NCBI GenBank assembly: GCA_049517655.1
Contig: JBEKRQ010000001.1
Location: 310,001 to 374,000, forward strand
Direction of reading: 5' to 3'
Source: UBA11358 sp049517655
GTDB lineage: Bacteria > Verrucomicrobiota > Verrucomicrobiia > Limisphaerales > UBA11358
Length of the DNA: 64,000 bases
The notes below the pieces were generated by a model. It was not told the origin of the DNA. It saw nothing but the letters and a program-made list of their open reading frames with translations, and did no database searches. Below are positions 24,619 to 34,063 of this stretch, one piece after another. Position numbers and translations under genes: made by a program. The first letter of the stretch is position 1; each line of letters starts with the position of its first letter.

Positions 24619-27444
24619 ATGAGCAAAGCCCTCATCATTGCCGAGAAACCGTCCGTCGCCGGCGACATCGCCAAGGCGCTCGGTGGGTTCAAGAAAGTGG
24701 ACGATTACTACGAAAGCGACCATTACATCCTTTCGTCGGCGGTTGGTCATTTGCTCGAATTGGTCTGTCCGGAAGGTGTCGAGGCCGTGCGCGGCAAATG
24801 GACGTTCAAACACCTGCCGGTCATCCCACCGCATTTCGATTTACAGCCGATTGAGAAAACTGAAAACCGGCTGAAGGTCCTGAAAAAGCTCATCAAGCGT
24901 GCCGACGTGAACGCGCTGGTCAACGCCTGCGATGCCGGGCGCGAAGGCGAATTGATTTTCCGCAACATCGTCAGGTTCACCAAGGCGAAGCAGCCCATCA
25001 AACGGCTCTGGCTGCAGTCTATGACGCCAGCGGCCATCCGCGAAGGGTTCGAGCGGTTGCGCGAAGACAAGGACATGCTGCCGCTGGCCGACGCCGCGTA
25101 CAGCCGGTCGGAGGCCGACTGGCTGGTCGGCATCAACGGCACGCGCGCGATGACGGCGTTCAACTCGAAGTCCGGCGGTTTTTTCAAGACAACGGTCGGC
25201 CGTGTCCAGACGCCGACATTGGCCATTGTGGTTGAGCGCGAGGAGAGAATCCGCAAGTTTATGCCACGCGATTTCTGGGAGGTCATCGGCACGTTCGACG
25301 CGGCGGCGGGGCAATACACCGGACGCTGGTTCGACGAAAAGTTTTCCAGGTCTGACGCGAAGGACGGCGACGATCAGCTCAAGCCCGAGCGCATCTGGGA
25401 TGTTGGCCGTGCGCAAGCACTCCGCGACAAATGTCTGGGCAAACCCGGCATTGTCACCGAGGAAAGCAAGCCGAGCACGTCGCTGTCGCCGTTGCTCTAT
25501 GACTTGACGAGTTTGCAACGCGACGCCAATTCGCGGTTCGGATTCAGCGCGAAGAACACGCTGGGGCTGGCGCAGTCGCTTTACGAACGGCACAAGGTGT
25601 TGACGTATCCGCGCACCGATTCGCGCGCGTTGCCGGAGGATTACATCGGCACTGTCAAAAATGCGCTGAAGATGCTGGGCGAAACCCGTTACGCGACGTT
25701 TGCCGAAACGATTCTCAAAAATGACTGGGTGCATCCGAATAAACGCATCTTCAACAATGCCAAGGTGTCCGACCACTTCGCCATCATCCCAACCACACAG
25801 ATGCCAAAGGGCTTGAGCGAGCCGGAACGAAAACTTTACGACATGGTAACGAAGCGGTTCCTCGCCATTTTTTATCCGGCGGCGGAATTTCTCGAAACCA
25901 CACGCATCACACGCGTCGAAGACGAGCCGTTCAAGAGCACCGGCAAGGTCATCGTCAAACCCGGCTGGCTGACCGTTTACGGGAAGGAAGCGCAAGGTGA
26001 AGACATGAATCTGGTGCCGGTGAAGCCGAATGAAAAGGTCAACACCAGCAGCATCGAGGTGAAGCAAAACGTCACCAAACCTCCGCCACGGTACACGGAG
26101 GCGACGTTGCTGAGCGCGATGGAGGGCGCGGGCAAACTCGTGGAGGACGACGAATTACGCGAGGCGATGCGCGAGAAAGGGCTCGGCACGCCCGCCACCC
26201 GTGCCGCCATCATCGAAGGTCTGATTTACGAGAATTATATCCACCGGAACGGACGCGAGTTGCAGGCGACGGCCAAGGCGTTTTCACTGATGGAATTGCT
26301 CAACGGCCTCGACATCGCCGAACTGACCAAACCGGAACTGACCGGCGATTGGGAATTCAAACTGCACCAGATCCAGCGCCGGCAGAAAGGCCGCAACGAA
26401 TTCATGTCGGAGATTGCCGACATGACGCGACACATCGTCGAGCGCGCGAAAAAATACGAGCACGACACCATCCCCGGCGACTTTGGCGTGTTGAAAACGC
26501 CGTGCCCGAAATGCGGCGGCGAAGTCCATGAGAAATACAAGCAGTTCCAATGTGTGAAGTGCGATTTTGCGATCTGGAAGACGCTGTGCGGCCGGATGTT
26601 CGAGATGGAGGAAGTCGAGAAACTCATCAGCGAAAGACAAATCGGGCCATTGCAGGGTTTCCGGAGCAAGATAGGCAAGCCGTTCGCCGCAGTGCTGAAG
26701 CTCACGCCGGAATTCAAGATGGAATTTGATTTCGGCAACGGGCCGAGAAACGAAAATGGCGAGGCCGCCGCGCCGGTGGATTTCACCGGCAAGGAACCGC
26801 TGGGCAAATGTCCGAAGTGCGGCGCCCGGGTGTTCGACGCGGGGATGAGTTACCTTTGCGAAAAGGCAACCGGCGCGGACAAGACCTGCACGTTCCGCAC
26901 CGGCAAAATCATTTTGCAGCAGGAAATTTCGCCGGAGCAGGTGAAGAAATTGCTCGCCGAAGGCAAAACGGATTTGCTCAAAGGGTTTGTCTCGAAGAAA
27001 AACAACCGCAAATTTGAAGCGTTTCTGGTGATCAAAGATGGCGGGACCGTGTTTAAATTTCTGCCGCGCGAACGCAAGTCACGGTCGAGAAATGCCAAAC
27101 CAAGGGAACCGCAGCCGAAGATTGATTTCACCGGCAAGGAACCGCTGGGCAAATGTCCCAAGTGTGGCGGCAAGGTGTTCGAAACCAATGGGGCCTACCT
27201 GTGTGAAAAGTCGCAAGCAGACAAGAAGCCGTGCAGATTCAGGATCAACCGCGAAATTTTGCAGCAACCGATTGAGTGGGTGCAGGCGCAAAAACTGCTG
27301 ACCAACCGCAAAACCGATTTGCTCGACAAATTCATTTCCAAGTCCGGGAAACCATTCCCGGCATATCTCGTGATGGATGAGAAGGGCAAGGTCACGTTTG
27401 AATTTCCGCCGCGCACGGGCGAGGTTCAAGACTGGTCGAAATGA
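24619..27444 (+). CDS. topB: DNA topoisomerase III-like (type IA) with C-terminal zinc ribbons
   Basis: 941 residues. The TOPRIM domain starts MSKALIIAEKPSVAGDIAKAL, with the NACDAGREGELIFR acidic motif. The active-site tyrosine is in LTYPRTDSRALPEDY near residue 331. The C-terminal third holds three zinc-ribbon units with CPKCGGEVHEKY, CPKCGARVFD and CPKCGGKVFE, the last two followed by related QQ...KTDLL.F.SK segments typical of TopB repeats. It passes and decatenates single strands. TTGACA lies about 60 bases upstream as a possible -35 box. The stop overlaps the next gene (ATGA). Confidence 0.92.
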   Translation: MSKALIIAEKPSVAGDIAKALGGFKKVDDYYESDHYILSSAVGHLLELVCPEGVEAVRGKWTFKHLPVIPPHFDLQPIEKTENRLKVLKKLIKRADVNALVNACDAGREGELIFRNIVRFTKAKQPIKRLWLQSMTPAAIREGFERLREDKDMLPLADAAYSRSEADWLVGINGTRAMTAFNSKSGGFFKTTVGRVQTPTLAIVVEREERIRKFMPRDFWEVIGTFDAAAGQYTGRWFDEKFSRSDAKDGDDQLKPERIWDVGRAQALRDKCLGKPGIVTEESKPSTSLSPLLYDLTSLQRDANSRFGFSAKNTLGLAQSLYERHKVLTYPRTDSRALPEDYIGTVKNALKMLGETRYATFAETILKNDWVHPNKRIFNNAKVSDHFAIIPTTQMPKGLSEPERKLYDMVTKRFLAIFYPAAEFLETTRITRVEDEPFKSTGKVIVKPGWLTVYGKEAQGEDMNLVPVKPNEKVNTSSIEVKQNVTKPPPRYTEATLLSAMEGAGKLVEDDELREAMREKGLGTPATRAAIIEGLIYENYIHRNGRELQATAKAFSLMELLNGLDIAELTKPELTGDWEFKLHQIQRRQKGRNEFMSEIADMTRHIVERAKKYEHDTIPGDFGVLKTPCPKCGGEVHEKYKQFQCVKCDFAIWKTLCGRMFEMEEVEKLISERQIGPLQGFRSKIGKPFAAVLKLTPEFKMEFDFGNGPRNENGEAAAPVDFTGKEPLGKCPKCGARVFDAGMSYLCEKATGADKTCTFRTGKIILQQEISPEQVKKLLAEGKTDLLKGFVSKKNNRKFEAFLVIKDGGTVFKFLPRERKSRSRNAKPREPQPKIDFTGKEPLGKCPKCGGKVFETNGAYLCEKSQADKKPCRFRINREILQQPIEWVQAQKLLTNRKTDLLDKFISKSGKPFPAYLVMDEKGKVTFEFPPRTGEVQDWSK

Positions 27445-28448
27445 CTGAAACCGCGCAGGCCAAACCAGCCGTCACTGACAAGTGGATTCATAAATTCCTC
27501 GCGCATCTGGCGACCGATCGTGGCGCGTCGGTTTACACGCAGCGGAATTACCGGCAGGCGTTGACGGAATTTGTCCACTGGCATCGTGAAGAACGGGGGC
27601 AGCCGTCCGCCTTCGCGGATAAATCCGCTCCGGCGCGACAAGGGCCCGTTTGGGAAAAATTGCAACGTGATGATTTCCGCGGCTATTTGCGGTTTCTTGG
27701 CCGGCAGAATTTGAGCCGCGCGGCGATTCAACTGCGGTTCTGCGCGCTGCGGACGTTCTACAAGTTTCTGATCCGGCACGGCGTCGTTGAAACATCGCCA
27801 ATCAAAAATCTCTCGTTGCCGAAACAGGGCTTGCGCTTGCCGAAATATCTGACCCAACAGCAAATTCTCGATTTACTCGCTGCGCCGAAAAAACTGCTCG
27901 CCACACAAAAACGGAAAAAAGGTCCGGGCCGGCCGGTTTCGACAAGCGTGTGTTTGCGCGATATCGCAGTGCTGGAAACGATTTATTCGTGCGGACTGCG
28001 CGTGAGCGAACTGTGCGGGTTGCGCGCCGAGGATATTGATTGGAATGAACAGCTCGTCCGCGTGCGCGGCAAGGGCAAAAAGGAGCGGCTCGTGCCGATT
28101 GGCGAACCGGCGGTAAAGGCCATTCAGAATTATTGGCGGGCGCTGAAGCAGCTGCCGTCCGGCCATTCGCCGGTTTTTTTTGCAGAGACCAGGAAATCCA
28201 CGCCGCTCCAACCCGTTCAGATTTCGCGGCGATTGAAACAGTATTTGGCCATCGCGGGACTGGATCCGGGTTTGACACCGCACAAGCTGCGGCACAGTTA
28301 CGCGACGCACATGCTCGACGCGGGCGCGGATCTACGCAGCGTGCAGGAACTGCTTGGTCACGCACATCTTGTGACGACACAGGTTTACACGCACGTGACG
28401 ACGGAGCGGTTGAAAAAGGCCTACGATGCCGCGCATCCCCGAGCGTGA
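27441..28448 (+). CDS. xerC: Tyrosine recombinase XerC/XerD type
   Basis: 335 residues with an N-terminal SAM-like core-binding domain (YTQRNYRQALTEFVHWH) and a catalytic domain with the conserved set: Arg in YSCGLRVSELCGL, Lys in GKGKKERLVPIG, HKLRHSYATHML with the His and Arg, and LGHAHLVTTQVYTHV with His and the nucleophilic Tyr. These enzymes resolve chromosome dimers at dif. A 30-residue insert (SAFADKSAPARQGP...) sits in the N-terminal domain. Overlap by four bases with topB suggests one transcript. No dif site was searched for outside this window. Confidence 0.88.
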   Translation: MTETAQAKPAVTDKWIHKFLAHLATDRGASVYTQRNYRQALTEFVHWHREERGQPSAFADKSAPARQGPVWEKLQRDDFRGYLRFLGRQNLSRAAIQLRFCALRTFYKFLIRHGVVETSPIKNLSLPKQGLRLPKYLTQQQILDLLAAPKKLLATQKRKKGPGRPVSTSVCLRDIAVLETIYSCGLRVSELCGLRAEDIDWNEQLVRVRGKGKKERLVPIGEPAVKAIQNYWRALKQLPSGHSPVFFAETRKSTPLQPVQISRRLKQYLAIAGLDPGLTPHKLRHSYATHMLDAGADLRSVQELLGHAHLVTTQVYTHVTTERLKKAYDAAHPRA

Positions 28449-28537
28449 AAAGTTTAGCGCTCCCGGGGTGCATTCAGAATTGATTTTTTTGAAACCAAAG
28501 GCATTATTAGGTGTCTAATCACTCAAACACTTGAAAT

Positions 28538-29278
28538 ATGAAAATATACACTTCGACTTTGGTGATTGCCGGTTTGGCAATATTATTGACGGGTTGTGAA
28601 ACGCCAGAAGGCACGCCGGACAATACGGCATCAGGCGCTTTGACAGGTGGGGCTGTTGGCGCCATTTCAGGTGCTGCAATTGGTGGTCCCCGAAATGGCG
28701 GCGCGGGCGCTTTGATTGGCGCCGCGGTAGGCGCGCTTGCCGGCGGCACCATTGGACATTCAATGGATCTGGATCAGCAGGCGCGGCTGCGCGCACAGGC
28801 GCCGCAGACTTATGTCCGTGTTGATCAAGGGCAGCCATTGTCCACTACTGACATCAAAGCCTTGGCAAAAGCTGGAGTGAGCGACGACGTGATTATCAGC
28901 CAGATTCGGAATTCCCATACCATCTTTCATCTCAGCACGTCTGACATCATTGATTTGCATAGTTCCGGTGTGAACGAGAGGGTCATCGATTTCATGATTA
29001 ACACGCCAAGTTTGGTCGGAGGAACTTCGCAAGCCGCGCCGGCGTCGCAGACAACCACGTATGTGACAGTGCCGCCGCCTCCTCCGCCGGTGGAAAGGGT
29101 GGTTATCGCGCCCGCACCGGGCTATGTGTGGATTGATGGCGAATGGCTATGGGACGGCAGATGGGTTTGGATGGGCGGTTATTGGGGTGTGCCGCCATAT
29201 CCTCATGCAGTCTGGGTTCGGGGTACTTGGGACAGAGGATCTCACGGTTGGCACGGAACGCGTGGGCATTGGCGATAG
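28538..29278 (+). CDS. Lipoprotein with glycine zipper and WxxGxW-like repeats
   Basis: 246 residues. The lipobox LLTGC at residues about 17-21 marks a lipid-anchored envelope protein. The next part, TGGAVGAISGAAIGGP and GALIGAAVGALAGGTIGHSM, is a glycine-zipper membrane segment. After a helical region (IKALAKAGVSDDVIISQI), proline-rich residues lead to YVWIDGEWLWDGRWVWMGGYW, a repeat seen in WxxGxW-type outer-membrane proteins. Function unknown, likely envelope maintenance. It is the last chromosomal gene before tRNA-Phe and the island. Confidence 0.75.
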   Translation: MKIYTSTLVIAGLAILLTGCETPEGTPDNTASGALTGGAVGAISGAAIGGPRNGGAGALIGAAVGALAGGTIGHSMDLDQQARLRAQAPQTYVRVDQGQPLSTTDIKALAKAGVSDDVIISQIRNSHTIFHLSTSDIIDLHSSGVNERVIDFMINTPSLVGGTSQAAPASQTTTYVTVPPPPPPVERVVIAPAPGYVWIDGEWLWDGRWVWMGGYWGVPPYPHAVWVRGTWDRGSHGWHGTRGHWR

Positions 29279-29449
29279 TTTTAATTGACCAAACGGATTT
29301 CAACGATTGTCCTTCACTTTTCGGAGTGAGGAATCCTTCCGCTCCCTATCGCTTTTGCGCGCTCATTTACCCATTCTTTTGCAGTCACCGGATGAATTCC
29401 GCCTTGCCAATCAGCCACAAGCCAAGTTGAATGGGTGCCCACCGCCGGA

Positions 29450-29525
<76 letters not shown>

Positions 29526-29573
29526 TTCTTAACTGTGAGTGCAGCAATGGTTTGAGTGATTTAGGGGTCAAAA

Positions 29574-29605
29574 CGGACACCAAAACGGACACCAATTTGG
29601 TGTCC
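29574..29605. promoter_or_regulatory. Integrase arm-type site or regulatory palindrome, left end
   Basis: CGGACACC-AAAA-CGGACACC forms an 8-base direct pair with a 4-base spacer. Its second copy opens the palindrome GGACACCAATTTGGTGTCC at 29587-29605. The same 22-base double motif recurs at 40715-40736 near the other end of the island. Confidence 0.5.
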
Positions 29606-29700
29606 GGGATGAACTGTGTGTAACGGGCGATGAAGAACCCGTAACACTCTAACAGTTCGGGATCGGCTTCGTTTATCTTCGCGGTTGCGTGAAAGATCGC

Positions 29701-30735
29701 ATGAAAACACGTTACCGCTTGATCCGGCGCGGCATCCGCAATGGGGCTTTTTACTGCGTGGACACTCTGACCGGCAAACGCGCCAGCCTGCAAACCGGCA
29801 GCGAGGAAGAAGCCCGCCAGCTAGTCGAAGCCAAGAACCAAGCCCAACGCCAGCCGGTGCTCAATCTGCAAATCGCCAAAGCGTATCTTGCGGCTGCGGA
29901 TGCAAATTATATCCGCCGCACTTGGCGCGAAATCATGGTCGAGTTTGTCAAAACAAAGACCGGCAGCAACCACACGCGCTCGGAACGCGCGGTTTTGGAT
30001 AAATCCTTTGATTCAATCCGCGACCTGCAATTGATTGAGACCCGCGCGGAGCATTTTTTGCAGGTTCTCGAATCAAAAAAAGTTTCAACGAACAATTATT
30101 TGCGGCGGTTTCACAATTTCGCCGTGGACATGGGCTGGCTTCCGTGGCCGGTATTGCCCAAGCGCCGTTGGCCAGCGATCCATTACAAGGAAAAGCGGGC
30201 GATCACGAGGGAGGAACACGAAACAATCATCAACCGTGAATCCAATGCCGAGATGCGCGCATTCCTTTGGTGCTGCTGGCACATTGGCGGTTCACAAAGT
30301 GACGTGGCGCATCTCAAGGCGGAAGATATTGACTGGCAAAATCAGGTGGTGAGTTTTTTCCGCTCAAAAACCGGCATTGCACAAATTATTCGATTTGGCG
30401 AATCATTCGCGGAAATTTTGCGGGGACTGCCGCAAACCGGCCAATTGTTTCCGCGTCTTGCCGCGATGGACGAGAAGCATCGGGCGAGTTTGTTTCAACT
30501 GGACTGCCGCCGGACAGGAATTAGCGGCGTGTCCTTGCACAGTTACCGTTACGCATGGGCTGAAAGGGCGAAGGTTGCTGGCTATCCAGAGCGGTTCGCA
30601 CAAGAAGCATTGGGACACAGTTCAAAAGCGGTGCATCGGGCGTATGCAAAGAGAGCGCAAGTTACATTGCCACCTTTGGAGGAATACGAGAGACGGACAA
30701 TTCAACCGCTCGTGTTGACGGAGATGCGAAATTAG
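29701..30735 (+). CDS. Tyrosine integrase of the tRNA-Phe island
   Basis: 344 residues starting MKTRYRLIRRG (a GTG four codons upstream is possible). The catalytic part shows a weak Arg-box WCCWHIGGSQSDVAHLKAEDI, then HSYRYAWAERA in the position of HxxR, and FAQEALGHSSKAVHRAYAK with the LGH motif and the nucleophile Tyr. The usual Arg of box I is replaced by a Gly-Gly-Ser context, so activity should be tested. It follows tRNA-Phe on the same strand. A truncated relative with the same N-terminus lies at 41.0 kb. Confidence 0.8.
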   Translation: MKTRYRLIRRGIRNGAFYCVDTLTGKRASLQTGSEEEARQLVEAKNQAQRQPVLNLQIAKAYLAAADANYIRRTWREIMVEFVKTKTGSNHTRSERAVLDKSFDSIRDLQLIETRAEHFLQVLESKKVSTNNYLRRFHNFAVDMGWLPWPVLPKRRWPAIHYKEKRAITREEHETIINRESNAEMRAFLWCCWHIGGSQSDVAHLKAEDIDWQNQVVSFFRSKTGIAQIIRFGESFAEILRGLPQTGQLFPRLAAMDEKHRASLFQLDCRRTGISGVSLHSYRYAWAERAKVAGYPERFAQEALGHSSKAVHRAYAKRAQVTLPPLEEYERRTIQPLVLTEMRN

Positions 30736-31036
30736 CGCGCGGCGATTCATTGCGAACTTTGGATTTCCGCGAGTTTTTCACCTGCCAGTGCCGGACAATG
30801 GCATCCGAAGCGCGTGCCAGCCAACTAACATCGTCACGCAACTTTAAGAGTATGGCCGTGGCAAAGAACTTCGTGCCGCTGGCTGGCGGGTGTCCCAAAG
30901 GTTTGAGCAACCCGGCACTGACAAGAACGGGAATGTCATGCGGCATAAATCCGAGATACCATGCCGCTTCTTCCGCAAGCACGCGGGCGGGCGGCATCCG
31001 TAGCACACTCAAAAATTCTTTACGCTCCGGGTTCAT
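30662..31036 (-). CDS. Small island protein, possible HTH regulator or excisionase
   Basis: About 124 residues starting MNPERKEFLSVLRMPPARV. The stretch LAEEAAWYLGFMPHDIPVLVSAGLLKPLG looks like a short helix-turn-helix of the MerR/excisionase kind, and the rest is basic. It overlaps the integrase 3' end by 74 bases on the opposite strand. A 55-base leader just upstream is repeated ahead of the next gene. Similar small genes are common next to integrases in Planctomycetes and Verrucomicrobia islands. I cannot name the family with certainty. Confidence 0.6.
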   Translation of the reverse strand: MNPERKEFLSVLRMPPARVLAEEAAWYLGFMPHDIPVLVSAGLLKPLGHPPASGTKFFATAILLKLRDDVSWLARASDAIVRHWQVKNSRKSKVRNESPRANFASPSTRAVELSVSRIPPKVAM

Positions 31037-31065
31037 AAACGTGTTTCCTAATACGCCTATTTTTC

Positions 31066-31251
31066 TCACATTTCCTGAATTCGCGTAACTTCCCAAAAGT
31101 TACTGGCTAATTTTGAGAGGGATACGCGCGGAAATAAAATTGTTAGAATAACCGTTATGTAAGAAACGCCAAGAATGTCGGCGGTTTCCTGCATTGTGAA
31201 AGCCAGCCGTGGAAGGCCGGATATTCGCTCTGTGTTTTCTGTTTGTTTCAT
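31066..31251 (-). CDS. Truncated excisionase-like HTH protein
   Basis: 61 residues starting MKQTENTERISGLPRLAF, then TMQETADILGVSYITV, a convincing helix-turn-helix of the excisionase/MerR type. After ITV the sequence becomes unlike the family (LTILFPRVSLSKLASNFW), so the protein looks cut off or frameshifted. The usual recognition-helix continuation is missing. It shares a repeated leader with its neighbour, and two TACGCGCGTA palindromes lie upstream. It may be a pseudogene. Confidence 0.5.
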   Translation of the reverse strand: MKQTENTERISGLPRLAFTMQETADILGVSYITVILTILFPRVSLSKLASNFWEVTRIQEM

Positions 31252-31314
31252 AGACGTATTTTTCAATACGCCTATTGTTCTCACATTTTCTGAATTTGCG
31301 TAAGACCGCAAAAC

Positions 31315-31338
31315 TACGCGCGTAAATCTACGCGCGTA
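31315..31338. promoter_or_regulatory. Twin TACGCGCGTA palindromes
   Basis: Two perfect 10-base palindromes TACGCGCGTA at 31315-31324 and 31329-31338, 14 bases apart centre to centre. They lie between the HTH gene on the minus strand and the methyltransferase gene on the plus strand, a fitting place for an operator controlling the restriction-modification genes. Confidence 0.5.
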
Positions 31339-31410
31339 ATTTTAACCGGTGCGGGCAAAAACGGTTGACCGCTCTTGCTCCTTGTGCGGCTCGTTTGCTA
31401 CGCTTCGCAC

Positions 31411-33459
31411 ATGGCAGAAACCGACGAGACGGCGGCAAAGACCCAGCACCCGCTCGCCGTCACCCGGACGGAACTGGTTTGGGAAGGCAAATATGACAGC
31501 GCGGGCAACCGTGTCGCGCCGCTGCGCGTGCCGTTGCCGTTTCAAACGGTCGAGACGGTCAATGAATCAACGGCAGACCGGCGGCACACGCTGGAACTGT
31601 TCGGGCAGCACCGGCAATCCGAATGGCGCAACCGGCTGATTTGGGGCGACAAGAAATATGTGCTGCCGTCGCTGCTGGCCGAGTTCGCGGGCAAGGTGAA
31701 CCTGATTTACATTGACCCGCCGTTCGACACCGGCGCGGATTTTTCCTTCACCGCCAGCGTGCCGAATCATTCTGACGAGGAGGAAGACGAAGCCGCCTCC
31801 TTCACCAAAGAGCCGAGCGTCATCGAACACAAAGCCTATCGTGACACTTGGGGGCGGGGGTTAAATTCCTACATGCAGTGGTTTTACGAATCAGCCGTTC
31901 TGCTCCACGAACTTTTGGCAGATAACGGAAGCCTTTACGTGCATCTTGATTGGCACGTTAGTTTTTACGCAAAATGCGTGCTGGATGAAGTCTTCGGCAT
32001 GGACAACTTCAAAAATGAAGTCATCTGGCAAAGATTCAATTACCACGCAGACGCAAAGAGATTCGGCATAGTTCACGAAGGGATTCTTTTTTACACGAAA
32101 GGCGAAAATTATATCTGGAACACTGAACGTGCCCCCCTCAAGGATTCCTACATCGAAAGTCATTTCACGCAGAAGGACGAAAATGGGAGAATCTATCGGC
32201 TGGATAATATGTTGGCGAAGGGCGATGGGCCTCCGCGCAAGTTTGGAAACAAAGTGCTGTCGCCCAAACCGGGAACACACTGGCGTTTCGGGCAGGAGAC
32301 GATTGACGAGCTTTGGAAAGTCGGAAAGATCGTAATTAGCGACGGTGGCCGAGCATCCGTAAAGAGGTATCTCGACGAAATTGAAGGCGCTGTGGTGCAT
32401 TCGCTTTGGACAGACATCAAACCGCTCAATTCGCAGGCAGTTGAACGTCTCGACTACCCGACGCAAAAGCCCGAAGCTCTGCTCGAACGCATCGTGAAAG
32501 CCTCATCAAACGAAGGTGACTTGGTGCTAGACAGCTTTTGCGGCAGTGGCACGACGGCGGCGGTCGCGGAGAAATTGAAACGCCGCTGGATTGCTTGTGA
32601 TCTTGGCCGGTTCGCCATTCACACGGCGCGCAAGCGGTTGCTCGCCATTCCCAGCGTGCGTCCGTTTATCGTCCAAAATCTCGGCAAATACGAGCGGCAG
32701 TTGTGGCAGCAGGAGCAATTTAGAAATCAGGAAGCGGAATCCAAAGGCAAAGCAAAGGCGGAAGCACGGCAACGCAATTACATCCAGTTCATTTTGGGAC
32801 TTTACCAAGCCAAGCCGTTGAATGGTTATTCGTGGCTGCATGGGGTGAAGGGCGGGCGCATGGTTCACGTCGGCGCGGTGGACGCGCCGGTGAGCGTGGG
32901 CGATGTGGCGCAAATCGCAGCGGAGTTCAAACGCGCCGTCGGCACGGGCAAGGACGCGCCCAAGACGAACGGCGTGGACGTGGTGGGCTGGGATTTCGCC
33001 TTTGAGATGAACGAAACCGCCAAGCAACAGGCGGCACTAGCGAACATTCAAATGCGGTTTCTACGTATCCCGCATGATGCGATGGACAAACGGGCGGTGG
33101 AGCAAGGCGACATTCATTTCTTTGAGCTGGCCGCGCTGTCCGTGGCAGCGAAGGCGGACAAGCGCGAAGTGGATTTGAAACTGAAGGATTTTGTAATTCC
33201 GCCCGACGACGTGCCGGAAGACGTGCGGCGCAAAGTGAAGCATTGGAGCCAGTGGATTGATTATTGGGCGGTGGATTGGGACAACAAGGGCGACACGTTC
33301 CACAACGAGTGGCAGACCTACCGCACGCGCAAAGAGCCGAAACTGGATTTGGAAACGAAGCACACTTACGACGCGCCGGGCGAATACATGGTGGTTGTGA
33401 AGGTGATTGATATTCTCGGCAACGACACGACCAAGACGGTGAAAGTGAAAGTGAAATAG
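31411..33459 (+). CDS. mod: Type III restriction-modification methyltransferase (Mod)
   Basis: 682 residues. The N6-adenine methyltransferase motif IV YIDPPFDTGADF lies near residue 100, and the SAM-binding motif DSFCGSGTTAAVAEKL near 375, a beta-class order. Target recognition should lie between them, in residues about 150-340. ATG at 31411 (MAETDE) is chosen over a codon 12 residues earlier. The C-terminal tail KHTYDAPGEYMVVVKVIDILGND resembles a PKD-like strand pattern, odd for a methyltransferase. Mod methylates one strand of an asymmetric site and forms a complex with Res at 34 kb. Confidence 0.9.
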   Translation: MAETDETAAKTQHPLAVTRTELVWEGKYDSAGNRVAPLRVPLPFQTVETVNESTADRRHTLELFGQHRQSEWRNRLIWGDKKYVLPSLLAEFAGKVNLIYIDPPFDTGADFSFTASVPNHSDEEEDEAASFTKEPSVIEHKAYRDTWGRGLNSYMQWFYESAVLLHELLADNGSLYVHLDWHVSFYAKCVLDEVFGMDNFKNEVIWQRFNYHADAKRFGIVHEGILFYTKGENYIWNTERAPLKDSYIESHFTQKDENGRIYRLDNMLAKGDGPPRKFGNKVLSPKPGTHWRFGQETIDELWKVGKIVISDGGRASVKRYLDEIEGAVVHSLWTDIKPLNSQAVERLDYPTQKPEALLERIVKASSNEGDLVLDSFCGSGTTAAVAEKLKRRWIACDLGRFAIHTARKRLLAIPSVRPFIVQNLGKYERQLWQQEQFRNQEAESKGKAKAEARQRNYIQFILGLYQAKPLNGYSWLHGVKGGRMVHVGAVDAPVSVGDVAQIAAEFKRAVGTGKDAPKTNGVDVVGWDFAFEMNETAKQQAALANIQMRFLRIPHDAMDKRAVEQGDIHFFELAALSVAAKADKREVDLKLKDFVIPPDDVPEDVRRKVKHWSQWIDYWAVDWDNKGDTFHNEWQTYRTRKEPKLDLETKHTYDAPGEYMVVVKVIDILGNDTTKTVKVKVK

Positions 33460-33461
33460 CC

Positions 33462-34046
33462 GTGTGCCACGTCAAAAAACATCTAAAAATCTTCAGTGCT
33501 CATATCGAATGGAGCACAGCTTCAATGTTTGTGGGTTTAGGTTCGTTAGCTGTTGCGTTAGGTGCAAATCATTGGCCGTGGTGGGCTGTTTGTGTCGCTG
33601 GTTTGTTGGTGTTCATTCTGGCGATTTTCGCGGCACGCGGCGCATATACTCAAAAGTCAATTGACCGGATCGCTCAATACGAGAGAGTTTTCAAAGACCT
33701 TAAACCCGAAAGAAAATTAGCCGCCACATACCTTTTGAAAAAAGGCGGCAAGGATACCGACGTGGATGACGTGCTCGACTTTTTTGACTCACCGATTGGA
33801 AACTTGACCAATAGAGGCTACCTCGACGAAAAGTTGGTTTATGATTTTTTCTTTGAATGGATTCGCGGCTATTGGAGCGCCTGCAAAGAATATATCGAGA
33901 GTCAGTCGGATAGAACAAAATGGAATAACTTTGCAGCCCTTTACAAAACTGTCATTGAAATTCACAAGTGCGAGCCGGGGTCTGACAAAAAGGAACTTTT
34001 GACAGGCGACGACCTTCGGGAGTTTTTGGGGTGGGAACTGGAATAA
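33462..34046 (+). CDS. Membrane protein with DUF4760-like domain inside the R-M operon
   Basis: 194 residues. A first hydrophobic hairpin (FVGLGSLAVALGANHWPWWAVCVAGLLVFILAIFAA) gives two membrane segments. A soluble helical part DVDDVLDFFDSPIGNL and YDFFFEWIRGYWSACKEYIE follows, and this resembles the DUF4760 family by pattern only. GTG at 33462 starts 2 bases after the mod stop, and res begins 17 bases after it ends. A gene between mod and res is unusual. It might be a sensor or accessory to the system, or cargo. Start choice is uncertain. Confidence 0.6.
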   Translation: MCHVKKHLKIFSAHIEWSTASMFVGLGSLAVALGANHWPWWAVCVAGLLVFILAIFAARGAYTQKSIDRIAQYERVFKDLKPERKLAATYLLKKGGKDTDVDDVLDFFDSPIGNLTNRGYLDEKLVYDFFFEWIRGYWSACKEYIESQSDRTKWNNFAALYKTVIEIHKCEPGSDKKELLTGDDLREFLGWELE

Positions 34047-34063
34047 TCATCCGACCAACCGCT

